Notes: a model not told the origin generated them from the sequence alone. DNA of 64,000 nucleotides from Pseudomonas sp. NCCP-436 (GCF_019656335.1 NZ_BPLZ01000016.1:1-64000), one strand, 5' to 3'. Counted from the stretch's first letter, positions 18,088-28,293 are shown. Program-made: numbers and translations.

Positions 18088-18181
18088 CAGTGCGCGAGCA
18101 GACGGTGTTCTGCTTCATCAAGCATGGACAAATGACGATGGATGACTGCCCGGATGGCAATTGGGCAGATTCTGCTAAAGC

Positions 18182-18730
18182 TCAGTGATCGTCGAGTGCG
18201 AAGGCAGTGAGAGTAAAGACGGGGATGCCAGCATCCTGCAGTTTCTGTGAGCCACCGAGTTCTGGCAGGTCGATGATCGCTGCAGCTTCGAACACCGAAG
18301 CCCGCATGCGGCGAACCAGGTTGGCAGCGGCAATCAGGGTGCCACCGGTGGCGATCAGATCATCGAAGATCAGCACTGAGTCACCTTCGCAGAGGCTGTC
18401 CGAGTGGGCTTCGAGGAAGGCCTCTCCGTACTCGGTCTGATAACCCTCACTGAGAACGTCGGCCGGCAGCTTGCCCTGCTTGCGGAAGAGCACCAGAGGC
18501 TTGTTCAGTTCATAGGCGATGATCGAGCCGATGAGAAAGCCGCGGGCATCCATGGCGCCGATATGGCTGAAATCGGCCTCGACGTAACGCTGGATGAAGC
18601 TGTCGGCGACCATGCGCAGTGCTCGAGGGGATTGGAACAGTGGGGTGATGTCGCGAAAGATTACGCCTGGCTTGGGAAAGTCCGGCACCGGGCGAATCAG
18701 GGTTTTGATGCTGAATTCGTCAAAGATCAT
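18182..18730 (-). CDS. apt: Adenine phosphoribosyltransferase
   Basis: A 182-residue type I phosphoribosyltransferase. The N-terminal [17 protein letters not shown], the [10 protein letters not shown] loop and the PRPP-binding motif [14 protein letters not shown] (near residue 125) are all present. It salvages adenine to AMP in the cytoplasm. It lies 28 bases downstream of anr on the same strand, so it may be partly read from the anr transcript. Confidence 0.94.
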   Translation of the reverse strand: MIFDEFSIKTLIRPVPDFPKPGVIFRDITPLFQSPRALRMVADSFIQRYVEADFSHIGAMDARGFLIGSIIAYELNKPLVLFRKQGKLPADVLSEGYQTEYGEAFLEAHSDSLCEGDSVLIFDDLIATGGTLIAAANLVRRMRASVFEAAAIIDLPELGGSQKLQDAGIPVFTLTAFALDDH

Positions 18731-18758
18731 TCTGGAATCCTAAATGCGCCAAGCCGGT

Positions 18759-19493
18759 TCAGGCATCGAGACTGCCGCCTGCCAGGGCGCACAGCTCGAT
18801 CGGGTCGAGAATGCGTACTTCCTTGCCTTCTGCTTCAAGCAGCTTGTTCTGCTGGAAACGGGTAAATACGCGGGATACGGTTTCCACGGCAAGGCCCAAA
18901 TAGTTACCAATTTCGTTACGCGACATGGCTAAACGGAACTGGTTGGCGGAAAAACCACGCGCGCGGAAGCGGGCAGAAAGGTTGACCAGGAAGGTGGCGA
19001 TACGCTCGTCGGCGGTCTTCTTCGACAGCAGCAGCATCATCTGCTGATCGTCACGAATTTCGCGGCTCATGATGCGCATCAGTTGGCGACGAAGCTGTGG
19101 TAACTGTAGTGCCAGATCGTCGAGCCGCTCGAAGGGAATTTCGCACACCGAAGTGGTTTCCAAGGCCTGGGCTGATACCGGATAACGCTCGCCATCGACG
19201 CCGGAGAGGCCTACCAGTTCACTGGGTAGATGGAACCCCGTGATCTGTTCTTCACCGGCATCGCTCAGGCTGAACGTCTTCAGTGCTCCGGAGCGCACGG
19301 CGAAGACCGAACCGAAGGTGTCACCCTGACGGAAGAGGAATTCGCCCTTCTTCAAGGGGCGGCCGCGCTTGACGATCTCGTCGAGGGCGTCCATGTCTTC
19401 CATGTTCAGAGAGATAGGCAGGCACAGCGCCGCCAGGCTGCAATCCTTGCAATGGGCTTGGTGCTGGCCACGCAGCTTGATGCTCTCGGACAT
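18759..19493 (-). CDS. anr: Anaerobic regulator Anr (FNR type)
   Basis: A 244-residue CRP/FNR regulator. The [4Fe-4S]-ligating cysteines are in [11 protein letters not shown] near residues 15-25, plus a later Cys in TTSVCEIPF near 116. The helix-turn-helix [26 protein letters not shown] has the E--SR residues that recognise TTGAT-N4-ATCAA. Without oxygen it activates hemN, high-affinity oxidases, and arginine and denitrification genes. The length equals P. aeruginosa Anr. Candidate Anr boxes occur in this window before hemN and ccoN2. The frame extends 25 codons upstream, which I do not include. Confidence 0.95.
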   Translation of the reverse strand: MSESIKLRGQHQAHCKDCSLAALCLPISLNMEDMDALDEIVKRGRPLKKGEFLFRQGDTFGSVFAVRSGALKTFSLSDAGEEQITGFHLPSELVGLSGVDGERYPVSAQALETTSVCEIPFERLDDLALQLPQLRRQLMRIMSREIRDDQQMMLLLSKKTADERIATFLVNLSARFRARGFSANQFRLAMSRNEIGNYLGLAVETVSRVFTRFQQNKLLEAEGKEVRILDPIELCALAGGSLDA

Positions 19494-19639
19494 CGATAAA
19501 ATCCCGGATAAACACGCAGTAACTGCAAGGTTACCCCAGTGAGGCTTATGGGTGCCAGTTGCATGCATAAGCTGATCGAAGGCTCAAGTTTGCATGCTGA
19601 TGGCCGATTGAAACAGATGAACCATAGTCCAAGGCAGGT

Positions 19640-20092
19640 ATGGACACGATGCGCATTGAGCTCAGTGGGACTTTGAATAGCCTGGCGCAGAGTCTGCAGC
19701 GACAAAATACCGCAGTCCCGAGCGCTCCGCATGAAGTGCGTGATGGAGTGCGCCTGACGCTCTCCGAGCTTGGCCGGAGGCTCTCGGCCAGTGCAGCAAG
19801 CAACGAGGATATCGACAACAGCGACTTGCCGCAGGCGATCAGAGATCTGCTGAAGATGATTCGTGAGCTGCGTCAGCAGATTGCCGAGGTGAAGGTCGAG
19901 ATCGAGGCGCTAATGAGCTGCCTGGACTTGGAGCCGGACAGTCGCCAGCGCCAACTGGAGGCGCTGCGTGACGAGCTGGGAGCGCTCAATCGTGCACTGA
20001 CGGCCGCCAATGCCAACCTGCTGCGATTGATGAAGGACAACCAGTTGTCCGACAGTCAGATGATGACGGCGGCCACCCTGGCCCTGCGCTGA
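19640..20092 (+). CDS. Uncharacterised coiled-coil protein between anr and hemN
   Basis: A 150-residue cytoplasmic protein I do not recognise. It lacks a signal peptide and membrane segments. Residues 60-95 (LLKMIRELRQQIAEVKVEIEAL) and 100-130 (RQRQLEALRDELGALNRALTAANANLLRLM) look like a coiled-coil hairpin. AAGG precedes the ATG by 5 bases; a second Met is at codon 4. It diverges from anr and converges on hemN. The location within the microaerobic cluster is its only functional hint. Confidence 0.7.
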   Translation: MDTMRIELSGTLNSLAQSLQRQNTAVPSAPHEVRDGVRLTLSELGRRLSASAASNEDIDNSDLPQAIRDLLKMIRELRQQIAEVKVEIEALMSCLDLEPDSRQRQLEALRDELGALNRALTAANANLLRLMKDNQLSDSQMMTAATLALR

Positions 20093-20109
20093 GGCCTTTG
20101 CCTGCCGTT

Positions 20110-21492
20110 TCAGATCACCCGTGAGAAGCGCTGACGAACCTGCTCGTTGAGGTAGCGGTCGAACAGCATGCACAGCGAGCGAACCAGCAGGCGACCGGCG
20201 GGGCGCACCTTGATTCCCTGGCTGTGCAGTTCGATCAGACCGTCGCGGGCAAGTTGCTGCAGCTCCGGCCAGAGGGCCGAGAAGTAGTCCTGGAAAACGA
20301 TGCCATAAGTCTGCTCGATATCGGCGAACTGCAGCTCGAAATGGCAGATCAGTTGCTGGATCACTGCACGGCGCAGACGATCGTCTGCATTGCAGTGCAG
20401 ACCGCGATGCGTGGCCAGTTGGCCGTTGCCGAGACTCTGCTGGTAGCTGGCAATGTTGCTGTCATTCTGACTGTAGAGTTCGCCGATCTGGCTGATGGCG
20501 GATACACCCAGACCGATCAGATCGCAGTGGCCGTGGGTAGTGTAGCCCTGGAAGTTACGGTGCAGGGTGCCTTCTTCCTGAGCGATGGCCAGCTCGTCAT
20601 CGGGCAGGGCGAAGTGATCCATACCGATGTAGCGGTAGCCGGCACGGGTCAGTTGTTCGATGCTGGACTGCAGCATTGCCAGTTTGTCTGCCGGGCTGGG
20701 CAGGTCGTCGGTACTGATGCGCCGCTGCGGCATGAAGCGCTCGGGCAAGTGGGCATAGTTGAACAGCGACAGGCGATCCGGCTGCAGAGCGATTATTTCG
20801 GCCACGGTGCGGGCAAAGCGCTCCGGCGTCTGCTTGGGCAGGCCGTAGATCAGGTCGATGTTGACCGAACGGAACTGCAGGGTGCGAGCAGCCTCGATGA
20901 TGGCGCGGGTTTCCTCCAGCGTTTGCAGACGGTTGACCGCCCGTTGCACCTCGGGGTCGAGATCCTGTACGCCGAGACTGATGCGGTTGAAACCCAGTTC
21001 GCGCAGCAGCCCCATGGTTGACCAGTCGGCCTCGCGTGGATCGATTTCGATGCTGTAGTCACCACTGTCGTCGTCCAGCAGGGCAAAGTGCTGGCGCAGG
21101 TGCTGCATAAGCCGGCGCAATTCGTCGTGGCTGAGGAAGGTGGGGGTGCCTCCACCGAAGTGCAGTTGCTCGATAACCTGGCTTCGATCCACGTAGCGGC
21201 TGACGATCTCGATTTCCCGTTCAAGCTTCTCCAGATAGGGTAGAGCCCGGCCGCGATCCTTGGTGATCACCTTGTTGCAGGCGCAGTAGTAGCAGATGTG
21301 CGCACAGAACGGGATGTGCACGTAGAGCGACAGCGGGCGGTGGGCCTTGCGGCTCTCGCGCAGGGCATGCAGCAGGTCGAACGGGCCGATGTCGTCGTGG
21401 AACTGCACGGCGGTTGGGTAGGAGGTGTAACGCGGACCGGCGAGATCGTAGCGGCGAATCAGGTCGGTGTCCCACTGGATGGCGTCGAGCAT
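20110..21492 (-). CDS. hemN: Oxygen-independent coproporphyrinogen III oxidase
   Basis: A 460-residue radical SAM enzyme that decarboxylates coproporphyrinogen III to protoporphyrinogen IX without oxygen. The cluster motif C63-x3-C67-x2-C70 is in PFCAHICYYCACN, followed by the SAM-binding FGGGTPTFLS and the HemN-type C-terminal domain. The frame is open 15 codons further upstream; MLDAIQWD is the usual start. An Anr box lies 57 bases upstream of the ATG, supporting induction when oxygen is low. Confidence 0.95.
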   Translation of the reverse strand: MLDAIQWDTDLIRRYDLAGPRYTSYPTAVQFHDDIGPFDLLHALRESRKAHRPLSLYVHIPFCAHICYYCACNKVITKDRGRALPYLEKLEREIEIVSRYVDRSQVIEQLHFGGGTPTFLSHDELRRLMQHLRQHFALLDDDSGDYSIEIDPREADWSTMGLLRELGFNRISLGVQDLDPEVQRAVNRLQTLEETRAIIEAARTLQFRSVNIDLIYGLPKQTPERFARTVAEIIALQPDRLSLFNYAHLPERFMPQRRISTDDLPSPADKLAMLQSSIEQLTRAGYRYIGMDHFALPDDELAIAQEEGTLHRNFQGYTTHGHCDLIGLGVSAISQIGELYSQNDSNIASYQQSLGNGQLATHRGLHCNADDRLRRAVIQQLICHFELQFADIEQTYGIVFQDYFSALWPELQQLARDGLIELHSQGIKVRPAGRLLVRSLCMLFDRYLNEQVRQRFSRVI

Positions 21493-21548
21493 GGAAAAAT
21501 CCTGGACAGGCTTTGCGTGTAGTCTAGAGAACTGCACGGGAGGAGGCC

Positions 21549-21562
21549 TTGACCTGAATCAA
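21549..21562 (-). promoter_or_regulatory. Anr/FNR box upstream of hemN
   Basis: The site reads TTGAC-CTGA-ATCAA (plus strand), a 9 of 10 match to TTGAT-N4-ATCAA. It is centred about 63 bases before the hemN ATG, consistent with an activator position near -41 of a promoter with a short leader. The responsible protein would be the Anr encoded 2 kb away. Confidence 0.8.
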
Positions 21563-21648
21563 CGGCGGTTATAGCTGTGGAGTGCCTTGCCTTGCCGGCA
21601 GTGGTTGGTACGCTGTTATTGGCTGGCGCAGGGCGGGGTTGCCGTGCC

Positions 21649-22332
21649 TTAGTGCCCCATCAGCCAGTGCTGGTGTGGGCCGGGTAGGGTCCAGAGACCG
21701 AACAGCATTACCAGCAGTCCACCAGCGATGCGTACGCCACGCTGGCGCAGCAGGGCGGTGAGGCGCTCTGCGGCCAGGCCGGTAGCCAGTAGCACCGGCC
21801 AGGTGCCAAGGCCGAAGGTCAGCATCAGCAGCGCGCTGTGGCTGGCGTTTCCTTGACTGGAGGCCCAGAGCAGAGTGCTGTAGACCAGACCACAGGGCAG
21901 CCAGCCCCACAGCGCGCCGAGGATCAGGGCGCGAGGCAGGCTGTTCACCGGCATGAAACGGCGGGTCAGTGGCTGGAGGTGGCGCCAGAGGCCGCGGCCC
22001 AGGGCTTCGACACGAGTCAGCCCGCTCCACCAGCCAGCCAGGTACAGACCCATGGCAATCAGTAGCAGGGCGGCCAGTGTGCGCAGCAGCGTTTCCGCTA
22101 CGCCACCGGCCAGGGCCCAGCCCGCCAGTCCGAGCAGCTGGCCGGCACCAGCGTAGCTGAGGATGCGCCCGAGATTGTAGGTCAGCAGCAGTTGCAGGCG
22201 CCGGCTGCGCTGCTCCGCTGGAATCGCCAGGGTCAGAGCACCCATAAGACCGCCGCACATGCCCAGACAGTGCCCACCGCCGAGCAGGCCGAGGATTAGC
22301 GCCGACAGCAGCAGGGGGAGCAGTTCAGTCAC
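21649..22332 (-). CDS. TauE/SafE-like membrane protein of the cbb3 assembly cluster
   Basis: A 227-residue membrane protein with about six helices (DsbD-like/TauE-SafE DUF). The N-terminus carries GGGHCLGMCGGLMGAL (residues 18-33), with His, Cys and Met residues well placed for metal handling, and NSLPRALILGALWGWLPCGLVYSTLLWA in the second half. It starts at a GTG overlapping the ccoS stop by 8 bases, so it belongs to the ccoI/ccoS operon. A role in copper supply to cbb3 oxidase is plausible but not shown. The ATG-initiated open frame 50 codons upstream is not used. Confidence 0.8.
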   Translation of the reverse strand: MTELLPLLLSALILGLLGGGHCLGMCGGLMGALTLAIPAEQRSRRLQLLLTYNLGRILSYAGAGQLLGLAGWALAGGVAETLLRTLAALLLIAMGLYLAGWWSGLTRVEALGRGLWRHLQPLTRRFMPVNSLPRALILGALWGWLPCGLVYSTLLWASSQGNASHSALLMLTFGLGTWPVLLATGLAAERLTALLRQRGVRIAGGLLVMLFGLWTLPGPHQHWLMGH

Positions 22333-22531
22333 GTGGCTTGTCCTGTTCGCTGCCGCCGCTGGCCTGTTCGACGCCAGCCTTGTGCAGTGGATCCTCGTCG
22401 TCGAACAGGATGCTGTGCGCCGGACTGTCGAGGTCGTCGTACTGGCCACTGTCCACCGCCCAGAAGAACAGCCAGATGGCAAAGCCTACCAAGGCGATAG
22501 CGACGGGAATCAGAATATACAGGGCAGGCAT
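22325..22531 (-). CDS. ccoS: cbb3 oxidase maturation protein CcoS
   Basis: A 68-residue protein with one N-terminal transmembrane helix (residues 4-24, VAIALVGFAIWLFFWAV) followed by SGQYDDLDSPAHSILFDDE, the hallmark of FixS/CcoS. It is needed for copper and heme insertion into the catalytic CcoN subunit. It lies 71 bases after ccoI and overlaps the next gene. Confidence 0.92.
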   Translation of the reverse strand: MPALYILIPVAIALVGFAIWLFFWAVDSGQYDDLDSPAHSILFDDEDPLHKAGVEQASGGSEQDKPRD

Positions 22532-22602
22532 GCGGCCTCCGAATGATGTCTGGTTGGCGAGCGTTGCACGTCTGTGGCCGTTCGCGTGCAGCGCCGCGCC
22601 GA

Positions 22603-25002
22603 CTAGGTGCGGCTCAGGCGCAAGGCGTTGAGCACCACCAGCAGCGAACTGAGCGACATACCCGCCGCCGCCCAGATTGGCGTGATCCAGCCGAGGGCCG
22701 CGAAGGGCAGAACCAGGCCATTGTACAGACTTGCCCAGGCCAGGTTTTCGATGATGATGCGGCGGGTACGTTGGGCCATGTCCAGGCCCTGAACCAGGCT
22801 GCTCAGGCGATTGGACAGCAGTACCGCATCGGCACTGGTCTTGGCCAGATCGGAGGCGGAGCCCATGGCCACGCTGATGTCAGCGGCGGCCAGTACCGGC
22901 ACGTCGTTGACTCCGTCACCGAGCATCAATACGTGCCGGCCCTGCTCGTGAAGCTGCTTGAGCACTGCCATCTTGGCATCCGGTGTCAGGCCGCCTCGGG
23001 CATCTTCAATGCCTAACTGACGGGCTACTTCGCCAACCATCGGCGAACTGTCGCCAGACAGCAGGTGGATATGCCAGCCACGTGCTCGGGCAGCGGCAAT
23101 CAGTTGCGGGGCATCTTCGCGCAGCCGGTCATCAAGAACGAACCAGGCCAGGGGCCCCTGTTCATCGCCGAGGAGCAGCCATTGGCCATGCTCGCTGGCA
23201 ATCGTCGGCACCACTTGGCCGCTCAGGGCGCAGACGAAGCTGGCTTCGCCTATGCGTAGCAGGCGCCCGTCGACGCTGCCCTGCAAGCCCTGGCCGGGGT
23301 AGCTGTCCACTGATTCAGCGGCGCGAGGCGCCTGGCCGAAGGCGCGGGCGATGGGGTGTTCCGAGCGGTTTTCCAATGCTGCAGCCAGCGCCAGGCAGGC
23401 ATCGGCATCCAGTTCACGCAGTGAGTGGATGGCGCTCAGAGTGAGACGCCCCTCGGTCAGGGTGCCGGTCTTGTCCACCACCAGAGTGTCGATCTGGTTG
23501 AGCCCTTCAAGTACATGGCCTCGGGTCAGCAGCAGGCCCAGCTTGTGCAGGCTGCCGGTGGCGGTGGTCAGTGCGGTTGGCGTGGCCAGGGCCAGTGCAC
23601 AGGGGCAGGTGGCCACGAGCAGGGCCAGCACCACCCAGAAGGCGCGTTCACTATCGATCTGCCACCAGATCAGGCCGACGATGGCCGCCGCTGAGAGGAT
23701 GAACAGGAGAAACCATTGCGCCACGCGATCAGCGATTTCCGCCAGGCGTGGCTTTTCGCTCTGTGCACGTTCCAGTAGGCGGACGATGGCGGACAGGCGG
23801 GTGGAGTCGCCCAGTGCCTGCACCTGTACGGTCAGTGGGCCTTCGACGTTGAGGGTGCCGGCGGTGACGCTGTCGCCGCTGCAGCGCGGTTGTGGCAGGT
23901 ATTCGCCGGTCAGCAGTGACTCGTCGATACTCGATTGCCCACTGAGCACCTGGCCGTCAGCCGGAACCAGTGAGCCAGGCTGCACCAGCACCTGGTCGCC
24001 TACACGCAGCTCGCTGAGCAGGATGCGTTGACTATGGCCGTCCTCATCGAGGCGCAGGCAGGAAGCCGGCAGCAGCTGCACCAGTTGCGAGGTGGCTGCC
24101 GCAGTCCTTTCGCGCGCCCGGCGCTCCAGGTAACGTCCGGCAAGAAGGAACAGGGCAAACATGCCGACCGCATCGAAGTACAGTTCGCCCCGGCCGGTTA
24201 TCGTCGACCAGATGCCGGCCACATAGGCACCACCAATGGCCAGCGATACTGACACATCCATGGTCAGGTGGCGGGTGCGCAGGTCGCGCAGCGCGCCGCG
24301 GAAGAACTGACTGCAGCAGTAGAAAACGATGGGGGTCGTGAGGAACAGACTGGTCCAGCGCAGGATCTTGTCCAGTTCGGGGGACAGGTCGATGTTGAAT
24401 TCCGGCCAGGTGGCCATGGTCGCCATCATCACCTGCATCCACAGCAGCCCGGCTACGCCCAGCTCGCGCATGCGCCGGCGATTCTCTCTGGTTAGGCGCT
24501 CGGCGGCTTCATCGGCGCGCCAGGGGTGAGCGGCGTAACCGATTCGACGCAGCTCGGCCAGCAGCCTGCTTAGAGGAAGCTGACTGTCCTGCCAACGCAC
24601 CTGTAGGCGTTGATTGGACAGGTTCAGGTGGGCTTCGGCTACGCCGGGTACGCCGCGCAGGTGCTTTTCGATCAGCCAGCCGCAGGCGGCACAGCTGATG
24701 CCCTCGATCAACAACTGGGTTTCGCTGAGTTCGCCTTCGTGTTGCACAAAAGGTTGTTGCACTTCGCAGCGATCGTACAGCGCCAGCTCGTCAGGCAGAG
24801 CCTGGGGCAGAGCCTGTGGATTGGTGGCGCTCTCGCTACGGTGCCGGTAATAGTGCTCCAGGCCGCCGGCCACTATGGCCTCGGCCACCGCCTGACAGCC
24901 AGGACAACACATCTCGCGGGTTTCGCCCAGAACTTCGGCACGGAAGGCACTGCCGGCAGGAACCGGCAGACCGCAGTGGTAGCAGGGAGTGGGGGCGGGC
25001 AT
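22603..25002 (-). CDS. ccoI: Copper-exporting P1B-type ATPase CcoI
   Basis: A 799-residue transporter. The N-terminus has a Cys-rich segment (CYHCGLPVP, CCPGCQAV) and a heavy-metal-associated domain with ISCAACGW near residue 97. The membrane CPC site is in TCPCALALATP, the phosphorylated Asp in DKTGTLTEG and the hinge in MLGDGVNDVPVL. It delivers copper to the periplasm for the CuB centre of cbb3 oxidases rather than acting in copper resistance. It begins 8 bases after ccoH. Confidence 0.94.
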   Translation of the reverse strand: MPAPTPCYHCGLPVPAGSAFRAEVLGETREMCCPGCQAVAEAIVAGGLEHYYRHRSESATNPQALPQALPDELALYDRCEVQQPFVQHEGELSETQLLIEGISCAACGWLIEKHLRGVPGVAEAHLNLSNQRLQVRWQDSQLPLSRLLAELRRIGYAAHPWRADEAAERLTRENRRRMRELGVAGLLWMQVMMATMATWPEFNIDLSPELDKILRWTSLFLTTPIVFYCCSQFFRGALRDLRTRHLTMDVSVSLAIGGAYVAGIWSTITGRGELYFDAVGMFALFLLAGRYLERRARERTAAATSQLVQLLPASCLRLDEDGHSQRILLSELRVGDQVLVQPGSLVPADGQVLSGQSSIDESLLTGEYLPQPRCSGDSVTAGTLNVEGPLTVQVQALGDSTRLSAIVRLLERAQSEKPRLAEIADRVAQWFLLFILSAAAIVGLIWWQIDSERAFWVVLALLVATCPCALALATPTALTTATGSLHKLGLLLTRGHVLEGLNQIDTLVVDKTGTLTEGRLTLSAIHSLRELDADACLALAAALENRSEHPIARAFGQAPRAAESVDSYPGQGLQGSVDGRLLRIGEASFVCALSGQVVPTIASEHGQWLLLGDEQGPLAWFVLDDRLREDAPQLIAAARARGWHIHLLSGDSSPMVGEVARQLGIEDARGGLTPDAKMAVLKQLHEQGRHVLMLGDGVNDVPVLAAADISVAMGSASDLAKTSADAVLLSNRLSSLVQGLDMAQRTRRIIIENLAWASLYNGLVLPFAALGWITPIWAAAGMSLSSLLVVLNALRLSRT

Positions 25003-25010
25003 CGGCTAGG

Positions 25011-25529
25011 TCAGTAGGAAGGATTGTCACCGAGTTCGATGACCTGGCCATCGGCGATCTGTTCTTCCTCGAACAGCCGCCATTGCTGGCCGCCTTCCTC
25101 GCCGAGCAGCTCAACGAAGCGGCGGCCACTGACCATGTCCACCATCTGGCCGCGGTAGCTGCCGTCTGCGCCCGGCTGCAGTATGACGCGGCGGTCGCGC
25201 TCGGGTTGAGTGGGCGAGATCAGGTTGAGCACCAGCTGTTGCGGCCGGCTGTGGCCCTGTAACTGCAGAGTGGCGGTGCCGGTGGCCTCGTCGAGCACCA
25301 GTTGGCCGTGCAGTTGCAGTCGCTCGGCGAGCTTCTCGCGTTCCAGTGACTGGTTGATGCCCTTGCCGACATCGTAATAGTCGTCGGAAATCAGCCCCGG
25401 CGGGTTCTTCGAGGCCAGTGTCAGCAGCGCCACGCCCTGTACTACCGAGTAGCCGAGTAGGGCGATGATGAACCAGGGCCAGAACTGCTTGTACCAGGGA
25501 GTCACTGGCGATGGCGTTTGCTCGGACAT
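25011..25529 (-). CDS. ccoH: cbb3 oxidase assembly protein CcoH
   Basis: A 172-residue FixH/CcoH protein. One transmembrane helix (about residues 16-37, [18 protein letters not shown]) precedes a periplasmic domain with the conserved [18 protein letters not shown]. It stabilises newly made cbb3 subunits. The ATG at 25529 lies 13 bases after the ccoG stop; the open frame continues 75 codons upstream inside ccoG and is not coding. Confidence 0.9.
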   Translation of the reverse strand: MSEQTPSPVTPWYKQFWPWFIIALLGYSVVQGVALLTLASKNPPGLISDDYYDVGKGINQSLEREKLAERLQLHGQLVLDEATGTATLQLQGHSRPQQLVLNLISPTQPERDRRVILQPGADGSYRGQMVDMVSGRRFVELLGEEGGQQWRLFEEEQIADGQVIELGDNPSY

Positions 25530-25542
25530 AGTTTTTCCGTTG

Positions 25543-26955
25543 TCAGCGGACGCTGGGGCCGATGAAGCGGCTGTCGGCGTCGTTCTTGATACTGGGGTCA
25601 TCCGCGGATTGTACGTGGAAGACGATGTTGTTGGCGCTGGAAGGCAGTTTCTCCGGTGAGAGAGACAGTTCCACCGGGAAGGAGTAGACCTCACCAGCCA
25701 GTGCCTGTACCTCACGCTTGCCTTCGTAAACCAGGCCGTCCAGGCCACTGACACTGATGATGTAGGTCATGTCGCGCTGTGCCTTGTTCATGATCTTCAG
25801 GGTGTAGACGTTCTCGATGTTGCCAATCTCGTTTTCGCGGAACAGCACGCGGTCCTTGAGCACATCCAGCTCCACCAGAGGCCGGTTGGTTACGGCCCAG
25901 GCGAACAGGCCGATCATCGCAACCAGCGCAACAGCGTAGCCGATCAGACGTGGGCGCAGCAGGTGGGTTTTCTGTCCGGACAGGTTGTGTTCAGTGGTAT
26001 AGCTGATCAGGCCTTTCGGGTAGTTCATCTTCTCCATGATGTCGTCGCAGGCATCGATGCAGGCAGCACAGCCAATGCACTCGATCTGCAGGCCATCACG
26101 GATGTCGATACCGGTAGGGCAGACCTGCACGCACATCTTGCAGTCGATGCAGTCGCCGAGGCCCTGGGCCTTGTAGTCGGCGTCTTTCTTGCGTGGGCCA
26201 CGTGATTCGCCGCGACGAGGGTCATAGGAGACGATTAGCGTATCCTGGTCGAACATCACACTCTGGAAGCGTGCATAAGGGCACATGTAGATGCACACCT
26301 GCTCGCGCAGGTAGCCGGCGTTGCCGTATGTGGCCAGAGTGAAGAAACCGATCCAGAAGTAGGCCCAGCCGCTGGCTTCGCCCGTGAATATCTCGACGAC
26401 CAAATCACGGATCGGCGTGAAGTAGCCGACGAAGGTAATGGCGGTGAGCAGCGAGACAGCAATCCAGATGGCGTGCTTGGCGCTCTTGCGTGCGAGCTTG
26501 TTGCTGCTCATCGGCTGCTTGTCCAGCTTCATGCGCTGGTTACGGTCACCCTCGGTTACCTTTTCAGCCCACATGAATACCCAGGTAAACACGCTTTGCG
26601 GACAGGTGTAGCCGCACCATACCCGCCCAGCGAACACGGTGATGAAGAATAGGCCGAAGGCGCAGATGATCAGCAGCCAGGACAGCAGCATGAAGTCCTG
26701 TGGCCAGTAGGTCGCGCCGAAGATATGGAACTTACGCTCCGGCAGGTTCCACCAGACGGCCTGCTGACCGTTCCAGTTGATCCATACCGTACCGAAGTAG
26801 AGCAGGAACAGGAAGGCTCCCCCCACGCGGCGCAGATTGCGGAACATCCCGGTGAAAGCGCGGGTGTAGATCTTTTCGCGGCTGGCGTAGAGATCGACTG
26901 TCGCGTTCTTGGGAGAGGAGGGGGTAACGTCCTGGACGGGAATCTGTTCGCTCAT
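25543..26955 (-). CDS. ccoG: cbb3 oxidase accessory ferredoxin-like protein CcoG
   Basis: A 470-residue FixG/RdxA protein. Membrane helices (about 40-60, 85-110, 160-180, 195-215 and 340-360) surround two [4Fe-4S] motifs in [12 protein letters not shown] and [12 protein letters not shown] (residues 265-305), and a periplasmic Ig-like C-terminal domain follows. CcoG reduces Cu(II) to Cu(I) during cbb3 biogenesis. The ATG at 26955 is preceded by an in-frame GTG that I do not prefer. It is the first gene of ccoGHIS, 158 bases after ccoP1. Confidence 0.93.
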   Translation of the reverse strand: MSEQIPVQDVTPSSPKNATVDLYASREKIYTRAFTGMFRNLRRVGGAFLFLLYFGTVWINWNGQQAVWWNLPERKFHIFGATYWPQDFMLLSWLLIICAFGLFFITVFAGRVWCGYTCPQSVFTWVFMWAEKVTEGDRNQRMKLDKQPMSSNKLARKSAKHAIWIAVSLLTAITFVGYFTPIRDLVVEIFTGEASGWAYFWIGFFTLATYGNAGYLREQVCIYMCPYARFQSVMFDQDTLIVSYDPRRGESRGPRKKDADYKAQGLGDCIDCKMCVQVCPTGIDIRDGLQIECIGCAACIDACDDIMEKMNYPKGLISYTTEHNLSGQKTHLLRPRLIGYAVALVAMIGLFAWAVTNRPLVELDVLKDRVLFRENEIGNIENVYTLKIMNKAQRDMTYIISVSGLDGLVYEGKREVQALAGEVYSFPVELSLSPEKLPSSANNIVFHVQSADDPSIKNDADSRFIGPSVR

Positions 26956-27112
26956 CACTGCTTACCATGGCGGTTGATTGGCAGCCCGGACCGTACGTGC
27001 GGTCAGAGTCGTTTCACGGTTGCCCTATGGTACGCCTGATGAGGCACCATCTGGGTGCGACCGGCAGTCGCGTCCCAGATGGCTTGGCCCTTGCAGACAA
27101 GGGCGGGGAGGG

Positions 27113-28108
27113 TTACTGCTTTTCTGCCTGGTGAGACAGGCTGTACACATAGGCGGCCAGCAGATGCACCTTGTCGTTGCCGAGGAATTCTTCCTGGGCT
27201 GGCATGTTGCCGTGGCGACCGTAGCGGATGGTCTGCTGCAGTTGAGAATAGCTGCTGCCGTAGATGAACGCTGCCGGGTTGGTCAGGTTCGGAGCACCCA
27301 GAGCGGCCGTGCCCTTGCCGTCAGCACCATGACAGGCGAAGCAGGTGCCTGCAAATACCTTCTGTCCGGCTTCGATGTCGGCTTCAACACTCTCGGGCAG
27401 TTTGCGGCCAGCCAGCTCGGTCAGAACATAAGCGGCAACATTACGAACGCCATCTTCACCAATGATCGGGCCCTGAGCCGGCATGGCGCCTTGGCGACCC
27501 TTGAGAATAGTGGTCTTGATGGTTTCTGCATCGCCACCCCAGCGCCATTCGCTGTCTGTCAGGTTCGGGAAGCCGTAGCTGCCCTTCGCATCGGAGCCGT
27601 GGCAGACCGAGCAGTTGGAGGCAAACAGGCGGCCACCCATTTTCAGGGCTTGCTCGTCCTTGGCTACTTCTTCGATCGGCATGGCGGCGTACTTGGCAAA
27701 CAGCGGGCCGTATTGCTCTTCGGCACGGGCCATTTCCTTTTCCCACTGGTGTACGCCACTCCAGCCGGAGTGACGGACTTCGCCACCAGCGATCTGAACA
27801 CCTGCGGCGAACGGGGTCTTCTTCTCGCTGTCGAGGTAGTCGTAGCCCGGCAGGAAACCCTTGAAGTTACCCAGGCCCGGATACAGAGCAAGGTAGCCGA
27901 GAGCGAAGACGATGGTGCCGACGAACAGCATGAACCACCACTTCGGCAGTGGGTTGTCATATTCCTCGATGCCATCGAAGCTGTGGCCCATGGTTTCGTC
28001 GGTGACATCCTGGCGCTGGCCCTTGCGAGTGCCGAAGATCAGCCAGGTCAGGGCGAAAATGGTGCCCAGAGACAGAATGGTTACGTACCAACTCCAGAAC
28101 GGGGTCAT
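27113..28108 (-). CDS. ccoP1: cbb3 oxidase diheme subunit CcoP, copy 1
   Basis: A 331-residue diheme cytochrome c. It has an N-terminal helix and a second helix (residues 5-25 and 56-77), then two heme motifs, CSVCHG and CFACHG, each followed by a Met ligand region ([16 protein letters not shown]). It feeds electrons to CcoO/CcoN. It is longer than copy 2 mainly through a 20-residue insertion ([19 protein letters not shown]) after the second helix. It overlaps ccoQ1 by 4 bases. Confidence 0.95.
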   Translation of the reverse strand: MTPFWSWYVTILSLGTIFALTWLIFGTRKGQRQDVTDETMGHSFDGIEEYDNPLPKWWFMLFVGTIVFALGYLALYPGLGNFKGFLPGYDYLDSEKKTPFAAGVQIAGGEVRHSGWSGVHQWEKEMARAEEQYGPLFAKYAAMPIEEVAKDEQALKMGGRLFASNCSVCHGSDAKGSYGFPNLTDSEWRWGGDAETIKTTILKGRQGAMPAQGPIIGEDGVRNVAAYVLTELAGRKLPESVEADIEAGQKVFAGTCFACHGADGKGTAALGAPNLTNPAAFIYGSSYSQLQQTIRYGRHGNMPAQEEFLGNDKVHLLAAYVYSLSHQAEKQ

Positions 28109-28287
28109 TGGTTATTGCTCCTGGAAGAGTCTTGATCGCGCTTGGACTCGGGCTCATCCGCGAAAGGCAGATTGGCGGCCTCGTCGAAACTGGACTTGCG
28201 CTTGCTGCTGTAAGCCCAGAGCACCACGCCGATGAAGGCGATGAAAACTACCGCAGTACCGATACCGCGAATCGTCCCGATGTCCAT
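28105..28287 (-). CDS. ccoQ1: cbb3 oxidase subunit CcoQ, copy 1
   Basis: A 60-residue single-helix protein ([20 protein letters not shown] onward, helix to about 27) with the family NLPFADEP motif. It stabilises the NOP core under oxygen. It starts 6 bases after the ccoO1 stop and overlaps ccoP1. Confidence 0.92.
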   Translation of the reverse strand: MDIGTIRGIGTAVVFIAFIGVVLWAYSSKRKSSFDEAANLPFADEPESKRDQDSSRSNNQ

Positions 28288-28293
28288 AGCGTC

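Noticed and set aside
26959..27112. A terminator hairpin (GCCCTTG/CAAGGGC) between ccoP1 and ccoG
   Set aside because: The 7-bp stem has no T-run and could equally be chance. It was not strong enough to list as a feature.
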